Positions 1 through 9,287 are shown, counted from the first letter of the stretch. The stretch is DNA of 64,000 nt from Amycolatopsis sp. WAC 01376 (GCF_003947415.1 NZ_QHKL01000011.1:1-64000); one strand, 5' to 3'. Translations and numbers: made by a program. The notes: generated by a model from the sequence alone, not told the origin.

Positions 1-93
1 CTCGCGAGAGTGGCCGCCGAACTCAACGGCCGCCCCCGCAAAACACTGGACTGGCTTACACCCCAAGAAAAACTCAACCTGCTACTGTCCTAA
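1..93 (+). CDS. IS30-family transposase, C-terminal fragment
   Basis: The frame open from base 1 runs 30 codons to TAA at 91-93. It contains the words AAELNGRPRKTLDWLTP, which match the C-terminal signature of IS30-type DDE transposases (N-x-RPRKTL-x-W-x-TP). Only the tail is inside the window, so the catalytic DDE core cannot be checked and the gene may be intact to the left. Its function would be cut-and-paste or copy-out transposition of the surrounding insertion sequence. Family assignment rests on this short motif alone. Confidence 0.78.
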   Translation, partial: LARVAAELNGRPRKTLDWLTPQEKLNLLLS

Positions 94-145
94 ATAGAGC
101 ATGTTGCGACGACCGCATGAATCCGCCGGCCCCTCACTACCTTCC
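1..145. mobile_element. Right end of an IS30-type insertion sequence (partial)
   Basis: The transposase tail is followed within about 15 bases by TTGCGACGACCGCATGAAT (from about 104), which resembles the terminal inverted repeats of actinobacterial IS30 elements. The left end lies outside the window, so the exact boundary and any target duplication cannot be verified; the end at 145 is approximate. Confidence 0.45.
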
Positions 146-208
146 GATGATGTGCTGGGCCCAGCCCAAGGCACCACTCACGGCTGACCGGTCACGCGTG
201 TTCTCTCC

Positions 209-267
209 GGTGCGCCCAATGTGGCATTGGTGGCGCTGAGCGTCCCCAATGCCACATTGGGGGCACC
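209..267. repeat. Palindromic repeat A, copy 1 (59 bp)
   Basis: A 59-bp near-perfect palindrome made of nested hairpins: outer arms containing CCCAATGTGGCATTGG and its complement, around a small inner palindrome GCGCTGAGCGT. Each arm is itself a mini-palindrome (CCAATG-TGG-CATTGG). A second 59-bp copy lies at 22717-22775. It sits between the IS30 end and the terminator of the first protease. There is no U-tract, so it is not an obvious terminator. Confidence 0.85.
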
Positions 268-295
268 GCAACTCACATCGTGAAGGAGCGACGAA

Positions 296-323
296 GTGGG
301 GCCGGCATCGAGACCGGCCCCAC
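296..323 (-). terminator. Hairpin terminator of the protease row
   Basis: Perfect 10-bp stem GTGGGGCCGG / CCGGCCCCAC with an 8-base loop, 18 bases beyond the stop codon of the first protease gene. It lacks a long U-run, as is usual for actinomycete terminators. Confidence 0.7.
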
Positions 324-340
324 CTCTCACCCCACCCTGG

Positions 341-1870
341 TCAGAACGTGAGGGTGAATCCGTCGATCGAACCGGTGTCGAACCTGTAGACGTCCTGGGC
401 GCTCAGCTTCCAGGTCCCGTTGGCGTTCTCGCCGGAGGCGTCGACCGTGTAGGTCTCGTGCACTCCCGAAGCACTGCCCGTGCCGCCCGCGTTCTTGAGG
501 CGGTAGGTCTTGCCGCTGGGCCCGATCAGGTCCAGCGCCAGGTCGGCGGTGTAGGTGTGGCTGATGTCCACCTTGACCGGCAGCGTCGAGGACGCCCTCC
601 CGTCACATCCTTCCTGCGTGATCGAGCTCGTCACCGCGGCACCGGCGTCCGGAATCGCCACCGGGACGGTGTTCGACTTCGCGCCGCACGTCGGCGCCGG
701 GCCGCCGCCACCGATGAACGAGACGTTCAGCAGTTTGTTCAGCGAGCCGCTGCCGGGATTCTTGACGACACCGTCGGACGCGTTGTTGACCAACGCGTCA
801 CGCACCTGCTTCGGCGTCGCGGCCGGGTTGGCCGCCAGGTAGAGCGCGGCCGTGCCGACGACGTGCGGCGTCGCCATGGAGGTGCCGTTCATGACCGCGG
901 ACCCGCCGTTGCTCGGGCTCAGCGACGTGATGTTGGAGCCCGGCGCGAAGATGTCCGTGCACGAACCGTAGTTCGAGAACGACGACCGGTTGTCGCTGGA
1001 GTCCGTGGCGTTCACCGTGATGGCTTCGGGAACCCTGGCGGGGCTGGTGTTGCAGGCGTCGGTCGACGCGTTGCCGGACGCGACGCCGTAGACGACGCCC
1101 GACGCGATCGACTTCTTGAGCGCGTCGTCACCCACACCGGGCGCGTCCATGGTGAGGCTCATGTTCGCCACGGCCGGCTTCTTCGCGTTGGCCGTCACCC
1201 AGTCGACGGCGTCGATGATGCCCGAGTCAGGTCCGGAGTTGTTGCAGCCCAGTACTTTCAGCCCGACGATCTTGACCTTCTTGGCGACACCGTAGGTCTT
1301 GCTGCCGATGGTGCCTGCCGTGTGGCTGCCGTGTCCGTTGCAGTCCTTGCCGTCACCGCCCATGAAATCCTTGCCGAGACTGGCCCGGCCTTCGTACTCC
1401 GGGTTGTCGGGGTTGATGCCGCTGTCGAGGTCGTACGCGGTGACGCCTTCACCGCTGTTGTTGTAGGTGTACTTCTTGTCCAGCGGCAGGGCTTTCTGGT
1501 CGACGCGGTCCAGACCCCACGTCGGGTTGGTCTGCGTGTCGGTGCCGCGAGCGGTGCCGTCCTGGTAGACGGCCTTGACCGACGGGTCCGCCGCGAGCCG
1601 CCGAGCCTGCTGCTCGGTCATCTTCTTGACCGAGAAGCCGTTCAGCGCCGCGGACCAGGTGGACCGCACTTCGCCGCCGAAGCGTTCGGTCAGCGAGACC
1701 GACGCCGCCTGCGCGGTCGCGAGGCCGTCCTTCAGTACCACGATGTACTGGTCGCCGTAGTGCTGCTTCGCCTGCACCACGACACCTTCGGCTTCGGCCG
1801 CGACGGCGTTTCCGATGCCCAGCGCCAGTAAGGGGGTCAACGCGCCCAGAGTCAGCAGTAATTTACGCAT
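341..1870 (-). CDS. Secreted subtilisin-like serine protease (S8) with C-terminal P-domain
   Basis: A 509-residue exported endoprotease. An N-terminal signal peptide (about 1-25) is followed by an inhibitor-I9-type propeptide with YIVVLKDGL (about 43-105), then the S8 catalytic domain. The triad is visible as Asp in YDLDSGIN, His in GHGSHTAG and Ser in NGTSMATPHV, with the oxyanion Asn in ASGNAST. The C-terminal about 115 residues form a proprotein-convertase P-like beta domain ending in FDTGSIDGFTLTF. ATG start preceded by GAGGTG. Third gene of a same-strand row of three proteases, 27 bp after the trypsin gene. It is a clear paralog of the gene at 3385-4926 but more divergent around the Asp and His motifs (SHTAG rather than THVAG), which may alter specificity. 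Confidence 0.93.
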   Translation of the reverse strand: MRKLLLTLGALTPLLALGIGNAVAAEAEGVVVQAKQHYGDQYIVVLKDGLATAQAASVSLTERFGGEVRSTWSAALNGFSVKKMTEQQARRLAADPSVKAVYQDGTARGTDTQTNPTWGLDRVDQKALPLDKKYTYNNSGEGVTAYDLDSGINPDNPEYEGRASLGKDFMGGDGKDCNGHGSHTAGTIGSKTYGVAKKVKIVGLKVLGCNNSGPDSGIIDAVDWVTANAKKPAVANMSLTMDAPGVGDDALKKSIASGVVYGVASGNASTDACNTSPARVPEAITVNATDSSDNRSSFSNYGSCTDIFAPGSNITSLSPSNGGSAVMNGTSMATPHVVGTAALYLAANPAATPKQVRDALVNNASDGVVKNPGSGSLNKLLNVSFIGGGGPAPTCGAKSNTVPVAIPDAGAAVTSSITQEGCDGRASSTLPVKVDISHTYTADLALDLIGPSGKTYRLKNAGGTGSASGVHETYTVDASGENANGTWKLSAQDVYRFDTGSIDGFTLTF

Positions 1871-1897
1871 GGATTGTCACCTCGGTGATGAGTACGG

Positions 1898-3358
1898 TCA
1901 CTGGACGGTGAGGGTGTACGTGGCGGTCGAGGTCTTGCCGGTACCGTCTTTCGCGGTGATGGTGATCGGGTAGGTGCCCGCCCGGTAGGGCGCGTAGATC
2001 CGCATCTCGGAACTGCCGCCGCTGGAGATGTTCTGCGGGGTGAAGAACGGGGCGATGGGCAGGCCCTGTCCCGAGGCCGAAAGAGCGATGGTGCCGCTAC
2101 CGCCGGTCGCGGAAACCGTCGCGCTCAGGAATCCCGAGGCGCGAACGGTGCCCGACCCCGGGTTCACCGTCACCTTGAGGTCACCCGGCTGACTTCCGCC
2201 CTTCCCGACGGTCAGCGTCAGCGTGGTGGTCACGGTGTCGGTCGTCCCCTTGCCGGAGACGGTGATCGTGTAGTCCTTCTCCGGGGTGTTCGCGGCGGTC
2301 TCGATCGTCAGTTTCGCGGTGTCACCGGCGTTGATGGACGAGGGCTGGAAGGTCGCCTTGGCACCGTCGGGCAGCCCGGACGCGCTGAGCGCGACGTTCT
2401 CGCTGCCGTTCTTGCCCGGTTTGCTCGTGATCGACGCCGAAACATACTTGCCGGGGTCGACCTTCACCGAACCCGGAGAGGCCGCGAGGGTGAACTTGTC
2501 GGTGCTGGGCACCTCGCCGATCTGCTGCTTGACCCAGTCGCCCATTTCGTTGTTCAGGCGGCTGTAGACGCTGTACCACCGGAAGTCGCTGCGGCTCCAC
2601 GACGTGATGCCGACGACGACGCCGTTGACGATGAACGGGCCACCGCTGTCACCGGGAAGGACGGTCTTGCGGCCGTCGGAATACCCGGCGCAGATCATCG
2701 TCGCCGGGTCGACGCCGTTCTCCACCCCGGTGCACTGGTTCGCGTTGACGATCGGCAGCGTCAGCTTCTGCAAAGTGACGTCGGCGGGGCTGTCGTTGTA
2801 GCTCTTCTTGCCGTAGCCCAGGCTGAAACCGTCCTTGCCCGGCGCCTCGAGGCCGGTGTCGGCGGAGGTGGCGACCTTCGCGTAGCCGCCGGCGGGGACG
2901 GGGATGTCGCCGTCGGTGGTGATGATCGCGACGTCGTAGCCGTTCCAGGGCTGGGTGAACTTCGGATGGAGCTGGTAGTCGACGGCCTTGAGCTGGGTGC
3001 CGCCGGTGCTCACCAGATCGTCCAGTCCATAGAGGACGGACTTCTCGCCTGCCAGTTCCTTGCAGTGCGCCGCGACCATCACCTTGCGGGGCGCCACGAC
3101 GGAACCGCTGCAGCTCTGCCCCTTGGGCCGCGAGCCGCCCTCACGCAGGGCCGCGATGGCGAAGGGATAGTCCTTCACCGAAGCGGGCACGCCGCCGATG
3201 CCCAGGGCATGGGCACCGCCGGGAACCTGGACGTCACCGGTGGGAGCGATCGCCGACGCGGCCGGCTGGGGCGCCGCCCCGGCGGTTCCGCCGGCCACGG
3301 GTATCGACAGTGCCGCCACACCCAGTGCCAGCAGTCCGAGGACTCTTTTCCTTTTCAC
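1898..3358 (-). CDS. Secreted trypsin-like serine protease (S1) with two Ig-like domains
   Basis: A 486-residue exported protease starting at GTG with AAAGGA upstream. A signal peptide (about 1-28) precedes a chymotrypsin-fold domain (about 48-275) with His in MVAAHC, Asp in YDVAIIT and Ser in PGDSGGPF; the Asp six residues before the catalytic Ser in LPGDSGG context cannot by itself fix specificity. Two beta-sandwich repeats follow: one (about 285-385) rich in LSASGLPDGAKATF-type words and a second (about 392-486) ending in TYTLTVQ, both typical of bacterial Ig-like adhesion or cell-wall modules. It lies 26 bp after the upstream subtilase and 27 bp before the downstream one, so the three are probably co-transcribed and act together on extracellular protein. 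Confidence 0.92.
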   Translation of the reverse strand: MKRKRVLGLLALGVAALSIPVAGGTAGAAPQPAASAIAPTGDVQVPGGAHALGIGGVPASVKDYPFAIAALREGGSRPKGQSCSGSVVAPRKVMVAAHCKELAGEKSVLYGLDDLVSTGGTQLKAVDYQLHPKFTQPWNGYDVAIITTDGDIPVPAGGYAKVATSADTGLEAPGKDGFSLGYGKKSYNDSPADVTLQKLTLPIVNANQCTGVENGVDPATMICAGYSDGRKTVLPGDSGGPFIVNGVVVGITSWSRSDFRWYSVYSRLNNEMGDWVKQQIGEVPSTDKFTLAASPGSVKVDPGKYVSASITSKPGKNGSENVALSASGLPDGAKATFQPSSINAGDTAKLTIETAANTPEKDYTITVSGKGTTDTVTTTLTLTVGKGGSQPGDLKVTVNPGSGTVRASGFLSATVSATGGSGTIALSASGQGLPIAPFFTPQNISSGGSSEMRIYAPYRAGTYPITITAKDGTGKTSTATYTLTVQ

Positions 3359-3384
3359 GGTATTTCCTTTCAGCAGGGAGGAAA

Positions 3385-4926
3385 TCAGAAGGTCAGGCCG
3401 AAGCCGTCGAGCACGCCGGTGTCGAACCGGTAGACGTCCTGGACACGCAGCTTCCAGTCGCCGGAACGGTTCTCGCCCGAGGTGTCGACGGTGTAGGTCT
3501 TGGAGAGATCGACGGTGCTTTCGCCACCCGCCTGCTTGAGGTTGACGACCTGGCCGCTCGGCGTGACGAGGTCGATCTTGAGATCGCCCGTGTACGGGTG
3601 CTTGATCGCCACGGCCACCGAAGTGCCAGCGGTTCCCTTCGCATCGCAGGAACCGATGGTCACGGTGCTGCCCACGGCTTCACCGGCGTCCGGGACGGCG
3701 ACGTCGTCGGTGCTGGTGCCGCCCGCGCAGGACGGCGTGCCTCCGCCGAGGAAACCGGTGTACAGCAGCTTGTTCGGCGACCCCTTCGGGTCGGAGATCT
3801 TGCCGGGGGTGGCGTTGTCGAGCAGTGCCTTGGTGACCTGCTCCGGGGTGGCCGACGGATTCGCGGTCAGGTAGAGCGCGGCCGCGCCTGCGACGTGCGG
3901 GGTGGCCATCGACGTGCCGCTCATCTGCTGCGTGCCGCCGCCGTTGCGGGTCGAGGTGATGTTGCTGCCCGGCCCGAACAGATCGGTGCAGGTCCCGTAG
4001 TTCGACGACTGCGAGGAGTTGAAGATCGACCGCTTGTCCTGGATGTCGCTCGCGGCGACCGTGATCGCTTCCGGCGTCCGGGCAGGCGAGACGTTGCAGG
4101 CGTCCTGCCCCTCGTTGCCCGCCGCGACCGTGACGGTGATCCCGGCCCGGACCGCGCCCTGGACCGCCTGGTCCACAGTGGACGTCGCACCGCCGCCGAT
4201 GCTCATCGTGAGCACCGCGGGCTTCTTGGCGTTCTTGGTGACCCAGTCGATTCCCGACACGATCGTCGACCACGGCGCACTGGAGTTGCAGCCGAGCACG
4301 CGGACGGCCACGATCTTCACGCCTTTCGCGACACCGTAGGTCGTGCTGCCGACGGTTCCGGCGACGTGCGTGCCGTGGCCGTGGCAGTCCGAGGCGTCGC
4401 TGTCGTTGTCGACGAAGTCGTAGCCACTGCTCGCGCGCCCGCCGAACTCGGACTGCCGGTAGTCCGTGCCCGTGTCGAGCACGTAGACCGTGGCACCGTC
4501 GCCTTTGTTGGCGTAGCCGTACTTCTTGTCGAGCGGCAGATCCTTCTGGTCGACCCGGTCCAGGCCCCAGGTGGGATCGTTCTGGGTGTCGGTCGCGTGC
4601 GCGATGGCGTCCGGTTCGACCGATGCGACGGCCGGATCCGCGGCCAGCCGCCGAGCCTGCGCTTCGGTCATCCGGCTCGCGAAACCGCGCAGCGCGGCGT
4701 CGTAAGTGCGCGTGACCTGGCCACCGTATTCCGCCGCCAGCGACTCGGCGGCGGGCGACGGTCCGGTCTTCAAAGTGACGAGATAGGAACCTGGAATCGC
4801 GTCCGGCAGCCACGCCTGGACAATCGGCCCGGCGGGCGAGGCGATGGCGGGCACTGCCGGCAAGCCCAGGGCGAGTGCCAGGCCGGCAATGACCACGATC
4901 CTTCTTGGACGGAGACTTTCACGCAT
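3385..4926 (-). CDS. Secreted subtilisin-like serine protease (S8) with C-terminal P-domain
   Basis: A 513-residue exported endoprotease, the first gene of the three-protease row. Signal peptide (about 1-30), propeptide with YLVTLKTG (about 48-108), then a canonical S8 domain: Asp in YVLDTGTDYR, His in GHGTHVAGT, Asn in AAGNEG and Ser in SGTSMATPHVAG. A P-domain of about 110 residues ends in FDTGVLDGFGLTF. The sequence around the junction (NDPTWGLDRVDQKDLPLDKKY) is nearly the same as in its paralog at 341-1870, showing a duplication with the trypsin gene caught between. The likely promoter is in the AT-richer 4927-5134 gap, next to a large LuxR regulator. Confidence 0.94.
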   Translation of the reverse strand: MRESLRPRRIVVIAGLALALGLPAVPAIASPAGPIVQAWLPDAIPGSYLVTLKTGPSPAAESLAAEYGGQVTRTYDAALRGFASRMTEAQARRLAADPAVASVEPDAIAHATDTQNDPTWGLDRVDQKDLPLDKKYGYANKGDGATVYVLDTGTDYRQSEFGGRASSGYDFVDNDSDASDCHGHGTHVAGTVGSTTYGVAKGVKIVAVRVLGCNSSAPWSTIVSGIDWVTKNAKKPAVLTMSIGGGATSTVDQAVQGAVRAGITVTVAAGNEGQDACNVSPARTPEAITVAASDIQDKRSIFNSSQSSNYGTCTDLFGPGSNITSTRNGGGTQQMSGTSMATPHVAGAAALYLTANPSATPEQVTKALLDNATPGKISDPKGSPNKLLYTGFLGGGTPSCAGGTSTDDVAVPDAGEAVGSTVTIGSCDAKGTAGTSVAVAIKHPYTGDLKIDLVTPSGQVVNLKQAGGESTVDLSKTYTVDTSGENRSGDWKLRVQDVYRFDTGVLDGFGLTF

Positions 4927-5134
4927 CGAGTCACTCCTGAAAGTGGGGAATCAACACCGGGAGACGTTGTGACAACAGTGAGTTCTCCACCGGACAGGAA
5001 CAATAAGTATTGCACTCGGCGCGCTACTCAATTAAATGTCAACGCTTCAATAATCAGTGCCGTAAGCCCATTAAATAAGTGACCTCATCAAAGAAAAAAC
5101 ACATGCCAAGGCCAAATCGGAGCCGTTCGTCTGT
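4927..5134. promoter_or_regulatory. AT-richer gap upstream of the protease row
   Basis: This 208-bp gap holds stretches such as AACAATAAGTATTG and ATTAAATAAGTGACC, much richer in A/T than its surroundings. It lies directly upstream of the three same-strand proteases and just after the stop of the LuxR-type regulator. I see no hairpin terminator and no convincing gene. It most likely carries the protease promoter; this is inferred from position and composition. Confidence 0.4.
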
Positions 5135-7885
5135 TCAGGAGCGAGACAAATGCTCGCCGAGCACCGCACGCGAAGGCAGATCGAGTTTGTTCAACGCCCG
5201 GCTGATATGGACCTCGACCGTCCGCGCGGACAGAAAAAGCCGTTCCGCGATCTCGCGGTTACTGAGATTCTGCGCGGCCAGACGCGCCACTTCGAGTTCG
5301 CGCGGCGACAAGGCCTGGCCGTAGCCACGGCGACCACGCGACGGAGTGGTGGGATCGTGGCGCGCCAGGATCCGGCGGCATCGCTGCGCGTCGGCGACCG
5401 ACTTCAAGGAACGGTAAATGGTTTCGGCCGAGGTCAACGCGCCAAGCAGTTTCCGGTGGTCGCCGAGTTCGGCATAACACTCACCGGCGAGTTCGCTCGC
5501 GCCGGCGGCGGCATAGGGGCGCGGCAAAGCCTGATAGGACAACGCCGCCTGGCTGAACAATTCGACCGCGTCGGCGGGCCGGGCCCTGGCGAGCATCCCC
5601 TGGCAGAAGAGAGCCGCCGCATGGGCGAGCGGCGCGTCCCGTCCGGCAATCCCCTCCTGGTACTCGGCGACCAGCCGTTCCGCCGCGTCGGTCTCCCCTC
5701 GGTCGACGAGAACCCGGACGGCGGGCGGGAGGAGTTCGGCCGCCCAGACCCAGTTGTTCTTTCGGCGCACACTCTCGAGTCCGCTTTCCGCGAGCCGTGC
5801 GGCGGCGGGAAGTTCCTTGGCCGCGAGGAGGACGGCCACCCGCCCCGCGAACGCCGACGCCCGCTGCGGGACGTTCCCGGCCGCGAGCGCGAAGGCGGTG
5901 TCGAAGTTCCGTGACGCCTCTTTGCGACGTCCGTTGCCCAGCTGGTACCAAGCCAGCGCGAGCAAGGGCTCCGCGGCGAGCGAACTTTCTCGGCCGACGC
6001 GGCCCACCAGCCCGAGGACCTCGGCCTCCACCTCAGGCCAGATGCCCATCGCGACGTCGAGCCGGAGGTCCGTCCCGGCCGCGAGCACTTCCAGGTAGGG
6101 CTGTTCCTCGTCGTGGACCAGCCGACGGGCGGTGGCGAGATACGTCCTCGCCACCGGGTAGTACCCGTTCCAGGCGGCCGCGTCGGCGAGGTTGATGTAG
6201 GTCCGGCTGACCTGCCTGCGCACCTCGGCGGACCGAGGCGAGGCCGGAAGCGTGCCGACGTCCTGCCAGACCCCGGGATCGGCCACCTGCATCCGTCCGG
6301 ACACCCGGTTCGCGGTGACCGCGGCGATCAGTTCGACGTCGCGGGTGCCCTTGCTGGCCTGTTCGGCCTGGTCCAGCCAGCGCAGGTTCTCCTCGACCGG
6401 CACCGGCCCGACGTGCGGGAGAGCCAACGTGATCAGCCCGCGGGCGAGGAGCGCGCGCCGGCCGTCGAGATCCGCGATGGCCAGCTCGATCTCGGAACGG
6501 CCCGCGTCGACCTGCCCGATCTGGTTGATCAGGACCCGGCCGAGGTTGATCCGGATCTCGCCGCGCGCGGCCTTGCTCATCGGCCAGTCGTGCGCCGCCG
6601 TGCGCAGCAGCCGCAGCGTGGATTCGCCGATCAGTCCGTACGCGGTCTCCCGGCTGAGCCGCACGGCGAAGTTCTCCCTGCGCGCCCGAGAGAGCGCGGA
6701 GTCCCCGAGCGCGGTCTCGAGCAGCCGCACGGCTTCGTCCGGCCTGCCCTCGGCCGCCGCCTGGTCCACGGATTCCGAGACGTACCGCGCCCACTCGTCG
6801 AGCTCACCGGCCTCCCGGTGGTGGTACGCGACCCTCCGCGGTTCCGGCTCGTCCGAGCAGGCAAGCAGCCGCGCGGCGCCGGAGTGCAGCCGAGACCGCC
6901 GCGGGCCCGGGATGGCGGCGCGGACCGCGTCCGCGACCAGCGGACTGCGCACCGCGTACCGATCGTTTCCCAGGTCACGCAGGAACCCCGCGGCCATCGC
7001 CTGGAGCAGGTCGTCGACGATTCCGGCGCCGTCCGAGCCCGCCACGGCGGCGAGCGCCTTGCCACCCGCCGGCCTGCCGAGGATCACCGCGGCCGCCACG
7101 ACCGCCGCGGCGCCTTGCTCCAGCACCGCGAACCTCGCGGCGAGTTCTGCCGCCCAAGCAGCGGGGGCGACCTTCTCCGAGAGCTTCATGGCGGCCTGCG
7201 CGTCGAGTCCGGAGATCGCTTCCAGTACCGCGGTGACCGCGGCGGCCACCCCTCCGGTTCGGCGATGGACCCGCTCGGCGAGCTCGCGCGAACCAGCCTT
7301 CGCCTCGACGTCCGCGATCCGCAGCGGCTTCAGAGTGCATCGCGCCGTCACCCCGGAGCGGGGAGGCCACCAGGCATCGCGAAGGGTCCGTTGCTGCAGC
7401 CGGAGTGCGGAGCCGGTCACGACGGCCAGCCGTTCGGACGGCCGGGCGGCCAGCAGCCGGAGGAGGTCCTGGGTCTCTTCGTCAGCCTCGTCCGCGTCGT
7501 CGACGATCAGGACCGTGCGCTCCGGCAAGGTCAGCAGTTCGCGGAGCGCACGGTGCACCAGGTGGCGATCCGAGCCGATCGGCTCCGGCAGGACGGCGCC
7601 GAGTTCGGGGAGCAAGGGGTGCAGGACCCCGGCGAGCGGCGACAGGCGACCGGCCATCCCCGTCCACCTGTCCGCGGCGGCTCCCAGCGCGTCGAGCAGC
7701 GGCGCGAGCGGCGCCGGATCGGGCTCCCGCACGCAGCGGAGCTCGATCACGGTCCGCTCCTGAGCAGCAGCGGAACGCGCCACCCGGCGGAGGAGGTCCG
7801 TCTTCCCGGAACCGGGTTCGCCTTCGACCACGACGAAGGCGAACGGCTTGGCGATCTCCCGTTCCACCCACGACAGTTCCACCAC
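5135..7885 (-). CDS. Large ATP-binding LuxR-family transcriptional regulator (LAL/MalT type)
   Basis: About 916 residues. An N-terminal AAA/NB-ARC-like ATPase has a Walker A GEPGSGKTD (about 20-28) and a Walker B-like TVLIVDDAD; a long helical, TPR-like middle section follows; the C-terminus is a LuxR-type HTH (LSPRELEVARLAAQNLSNRE) in the last 65 residues. This is the LAL/MalT arrangement, in which ligand and ATP binding license promoter activation. I chose the GTG at 7885 because AAGGGG lies just upstream; an in-frame GTG at 7942 would add 19 residues without a clear binding site. It precedes the secreted-protease row on the same strand, so it is a reasonable activator candidate for them, but that link is positional only. 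Confidence 0.9.
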   Translation of the reverse strand: MVELSWVEREIAKPFAFVVVEGEPGSGKTDLLRRVARSAAAQERTVIELRCVREPDPAPLAPLLDALGAAADRWTGMAGRLSPLAGVLHPLLPELGAVLPEPIGSDRHLVHRALRELLTLPERTVLIVDDADEADEETQDLLRLLAARPSERLAVVTGSALRLQQRTLRDAWWPPRSGVTARCTLKPLRIADVEAKAGSRELAERVHRRTGGVAAAVTAVLEAISGLDAQAAMKLSEKVAPAAWAAELAARFAVLEQGAAAVVAAAVILGRPAGGKALAAVAGSDGAGIVDDLLQAMAAGFLRDLGNDRYAVRSPLVADAVRAAIPGPRRSRLHSGAARLLACSDEPEPRRVAYHHREAGELDEWARYVSESVDQAAAEGRPDEAVRLLETALGDSALSRARRENFAVRLSRETAYGLIGESTLRLLRTAAHDWPMSKAARGEIRINLGRVLINQIGQVDAGRSEIELAIADLDGRRALLARGLITLALPHVGPVPVEENLRWLDQAEQASKGTRDVELIAAVTANRVSGRMQVADPGVWQDVGTLPASPRSAEVRRQVSRTYINLADAAAWNGYYPVARTYLATARRLVHDEEQPYLEVLAAGTDLRLDVAMGIWPEVEAEVLGLVGRVGRESSLAAEPLLALAWYQLGNGRRKEASRNFDTAFALAAGNVPQRASAFAGRVAVLLAAKELPAAARLAESGLESVRRKNNWVWAAELLPPAVRVLVDRGETDAAERLVAEYQEGIAGRDAPLAHAAALFCQGMLARARPADAVELFSQAALSYQALPRPYAAAGASELAGECYAELGDHRKLLGALTSAETIYRSLKSVADAQRCRRILARHDPTTPSRGRRGYGQALSPRELEVARLAAQNLSNREIAERLFLSARTVEVHISRALNKLDLPSRAVLGEHLSRS

Positions 7886-8129
7886 GGCGCCCCTTACTTC
7901 AGCGTGAACGACCCCGGCTCGGCAAGCATCACCCCGGACCACAGTGGTCGCCAGCTTGTGCGCAATAAGTCAGGGCACGTAGTGAATGAGCCGAGGGCGG
8001 ACGTGCCCCGGTGTCACCGCCACTAGACTGGGTACGAAGAAGTCGGCAGTACGGGGTCAGCGTGGGTGCAGGGTTGGGACATGCCGGTGGCGCGCCGTGC
8101 GTCAACCTCCTGAACGGGGGTACCCGGTC

Positions 8130-9104
8130 ATGGTGAAGGCGACCACGACAGCGGCGGGCACCGACCCGTTCGTCCACCCGGCGCTGTTCTACCGGGGGCC
8201 GGACGACTACCTGGCGGGCACTGTCCCGTTCATTTTGCGGGGTTTGGAGAGCGGCGAGCCGGTCGCGGTCTCGGTGCCCGGCCCCAACCTGGAGCTGCTG
8301 CGGACCGCCTTGGGCCGGGACGCCGAGCGGGTACGGCTGCTGGACATGACCGAGGAAGGCCGCAACCCCGGCCGGATCATCCCCGGCGTCCTCCGCGCCT
8401 TCGCCGACGACCACACCACCCGGCGGGTCCGCATCATCGGCGAGCCCATCTGGGCCGAACGGTCCGAGCTGGAGTACCCGGCGTGCGCCCAGCACGAGGC
8501 GCTGATCAACCACGCGTTCACCGGCCGCGAAGTCACCATTCTCTGCCCCTACGACGTCACCCGCCTCGACGCCCGCGCCCTGTCCGACGCCGAAGCCACC
8601 CACCCGGTCCTGATCGACTCCACCGGAGAGCGCGCCAGCACCGGCTACGACCCCGACCGCATCATCACCGGTTACAACACCCCGCTGCCCGTACCGGCAC
8701 CGACAGAATCGGCCGGGTACAGCATCCTCGACGCCGTCACCGGCGAGGCCGCTTCCCTGGCTCACGCCCGCGCCGTGGCCCGTGACCAGGCCCGGCGTGC
8801 CGGCCTCACCGACGATCAAGTGGCGGACGTCCAGCTCGTGGTCGCCGAACTCCTGGCCAACAGCGTGGACCACGGCGGCGGGCAGGGACGGCTCGGCATC
8901 TGGTCCGAGGCGGGCGGACTGGTCTGCGAGGTCCACGACACCGGTCGCCTGACCGACCCGCTGGCCGGACGGCGGCCCGCCGCCCCCGGTCAGCTACGCG
9001 GCCGCGGGCTCCTGCTGGTCAACCATCTGTCCGACCTCGTGCGCGTCCACACCGGCCCGCAGGGCACCACGATCCGCGTCTGCTTCACCACGAAGCGTCA
9101 CTGA
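8130..9104 (+). CDS. RsbA-like regulator: MEDS sensor domain plus HATPase anti-sigma kinase domain
   Basis: A 324-residue cytoplasmic protein. Residues about 10-165 match the MEDS domain (methanogen/methylotroph DcmR sensory), with HPALFYRGPDDYL at the start. The last about 125 residues form a GHKL/HATPase fold like SpoIIAB/RsbW, with the N-box VVAELLANSVDHG and the G1/G2 words CEVHDTGRL and RGRGLLLVNHL. Such proteins regulate alternative sigma factors in actinomycetes by binding or phosphorylating anti-sigma partners. The ATG at 8130 was chosen because the MEDS domain begins right after it. It is divergent from the LuxR gene and stands alone; no sigma or anti-sigma-antagonist gene is beside it. 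Confidence 0.87.
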   Translation: MVKATTTAAGTDPFVHPALFYRGPDDYLAGTVPFILRGLESGEPVAVSVPGPNLELLRTALGRDAERVRLLDMTEEGRNPGRIIPGVLRAFADDHTTRRVRIIGEPIWAERSELEYPACAQHEALINHAFTGREVTILCPYDVTRLDARALSDAEATHPVLIDSTGERASTGYDPDRIITGYNTPLPVPAPTESAGYSILDAVTGEAASLAHARAVARDQARRAGLTDDQVADVQLVVAELLANSVDHGGGQGRLGIWSEAGGLVCEVHDTGRLTDPLAGRRPAAPGQLRGRGLLLVNHLSDLVRVHTGPQGTTIRVCFTTKRH

Positions 9105-9124
9105 CTCTCGGCGCGACTTCGGGT

Positions 9125-9287
9125 CGTGTCTCGGGCGAGACGGTGGGCTGGGTGACGCGACACCGCACTCGCGTGCTCAGACCCGGATCTCGCGTGTTTA
9201 AAGACGTAACTCGCGTGTTTGGAGACGTAACTCGCGAGTGCGGCATCCAGACACGCGAGTTACGCCTCCAAGCACGCGAGTCACGCC
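9125..9287. repeat. Interspersed repeat C, copy 1 (163 bp, built of CGCGAGTTACG units)
   Basis: A gene-free block holding tandem about 20-bp units of the form ACTCGCGTGTTTxxAGACGTA that turn round at the centre (ACTCGCGAGT) and continue in the opposite sense, so the block can fold into a long imperfect hairpin. Its whole 163-bp length matches the reverse complement of 26058-26220 at about 85% identity by eye. It fills most of the 309-bp gap between the RsbA-like gene and the end of the toxin gene; I see no gene there. Confidence 0.85.

Noticed and set aside
296..1831. Long plus-strand frame over the first subtilase
   Set aside because: Antisense shadow; low-complexity Arg/Val-rich translation with no motif.
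5150..8026. Plus-strand frames across the LuxR-type regulator
   Set aside because: Antisense shadows of a gene with clear Walker and HTH motifs.
9160..9287. Repeat C array as a CRISPR
   Set aside because: Units are about 20 bp, degenerate, follow one another without uniform unique spacers, and turn round in the middle. No cas genes nearby.
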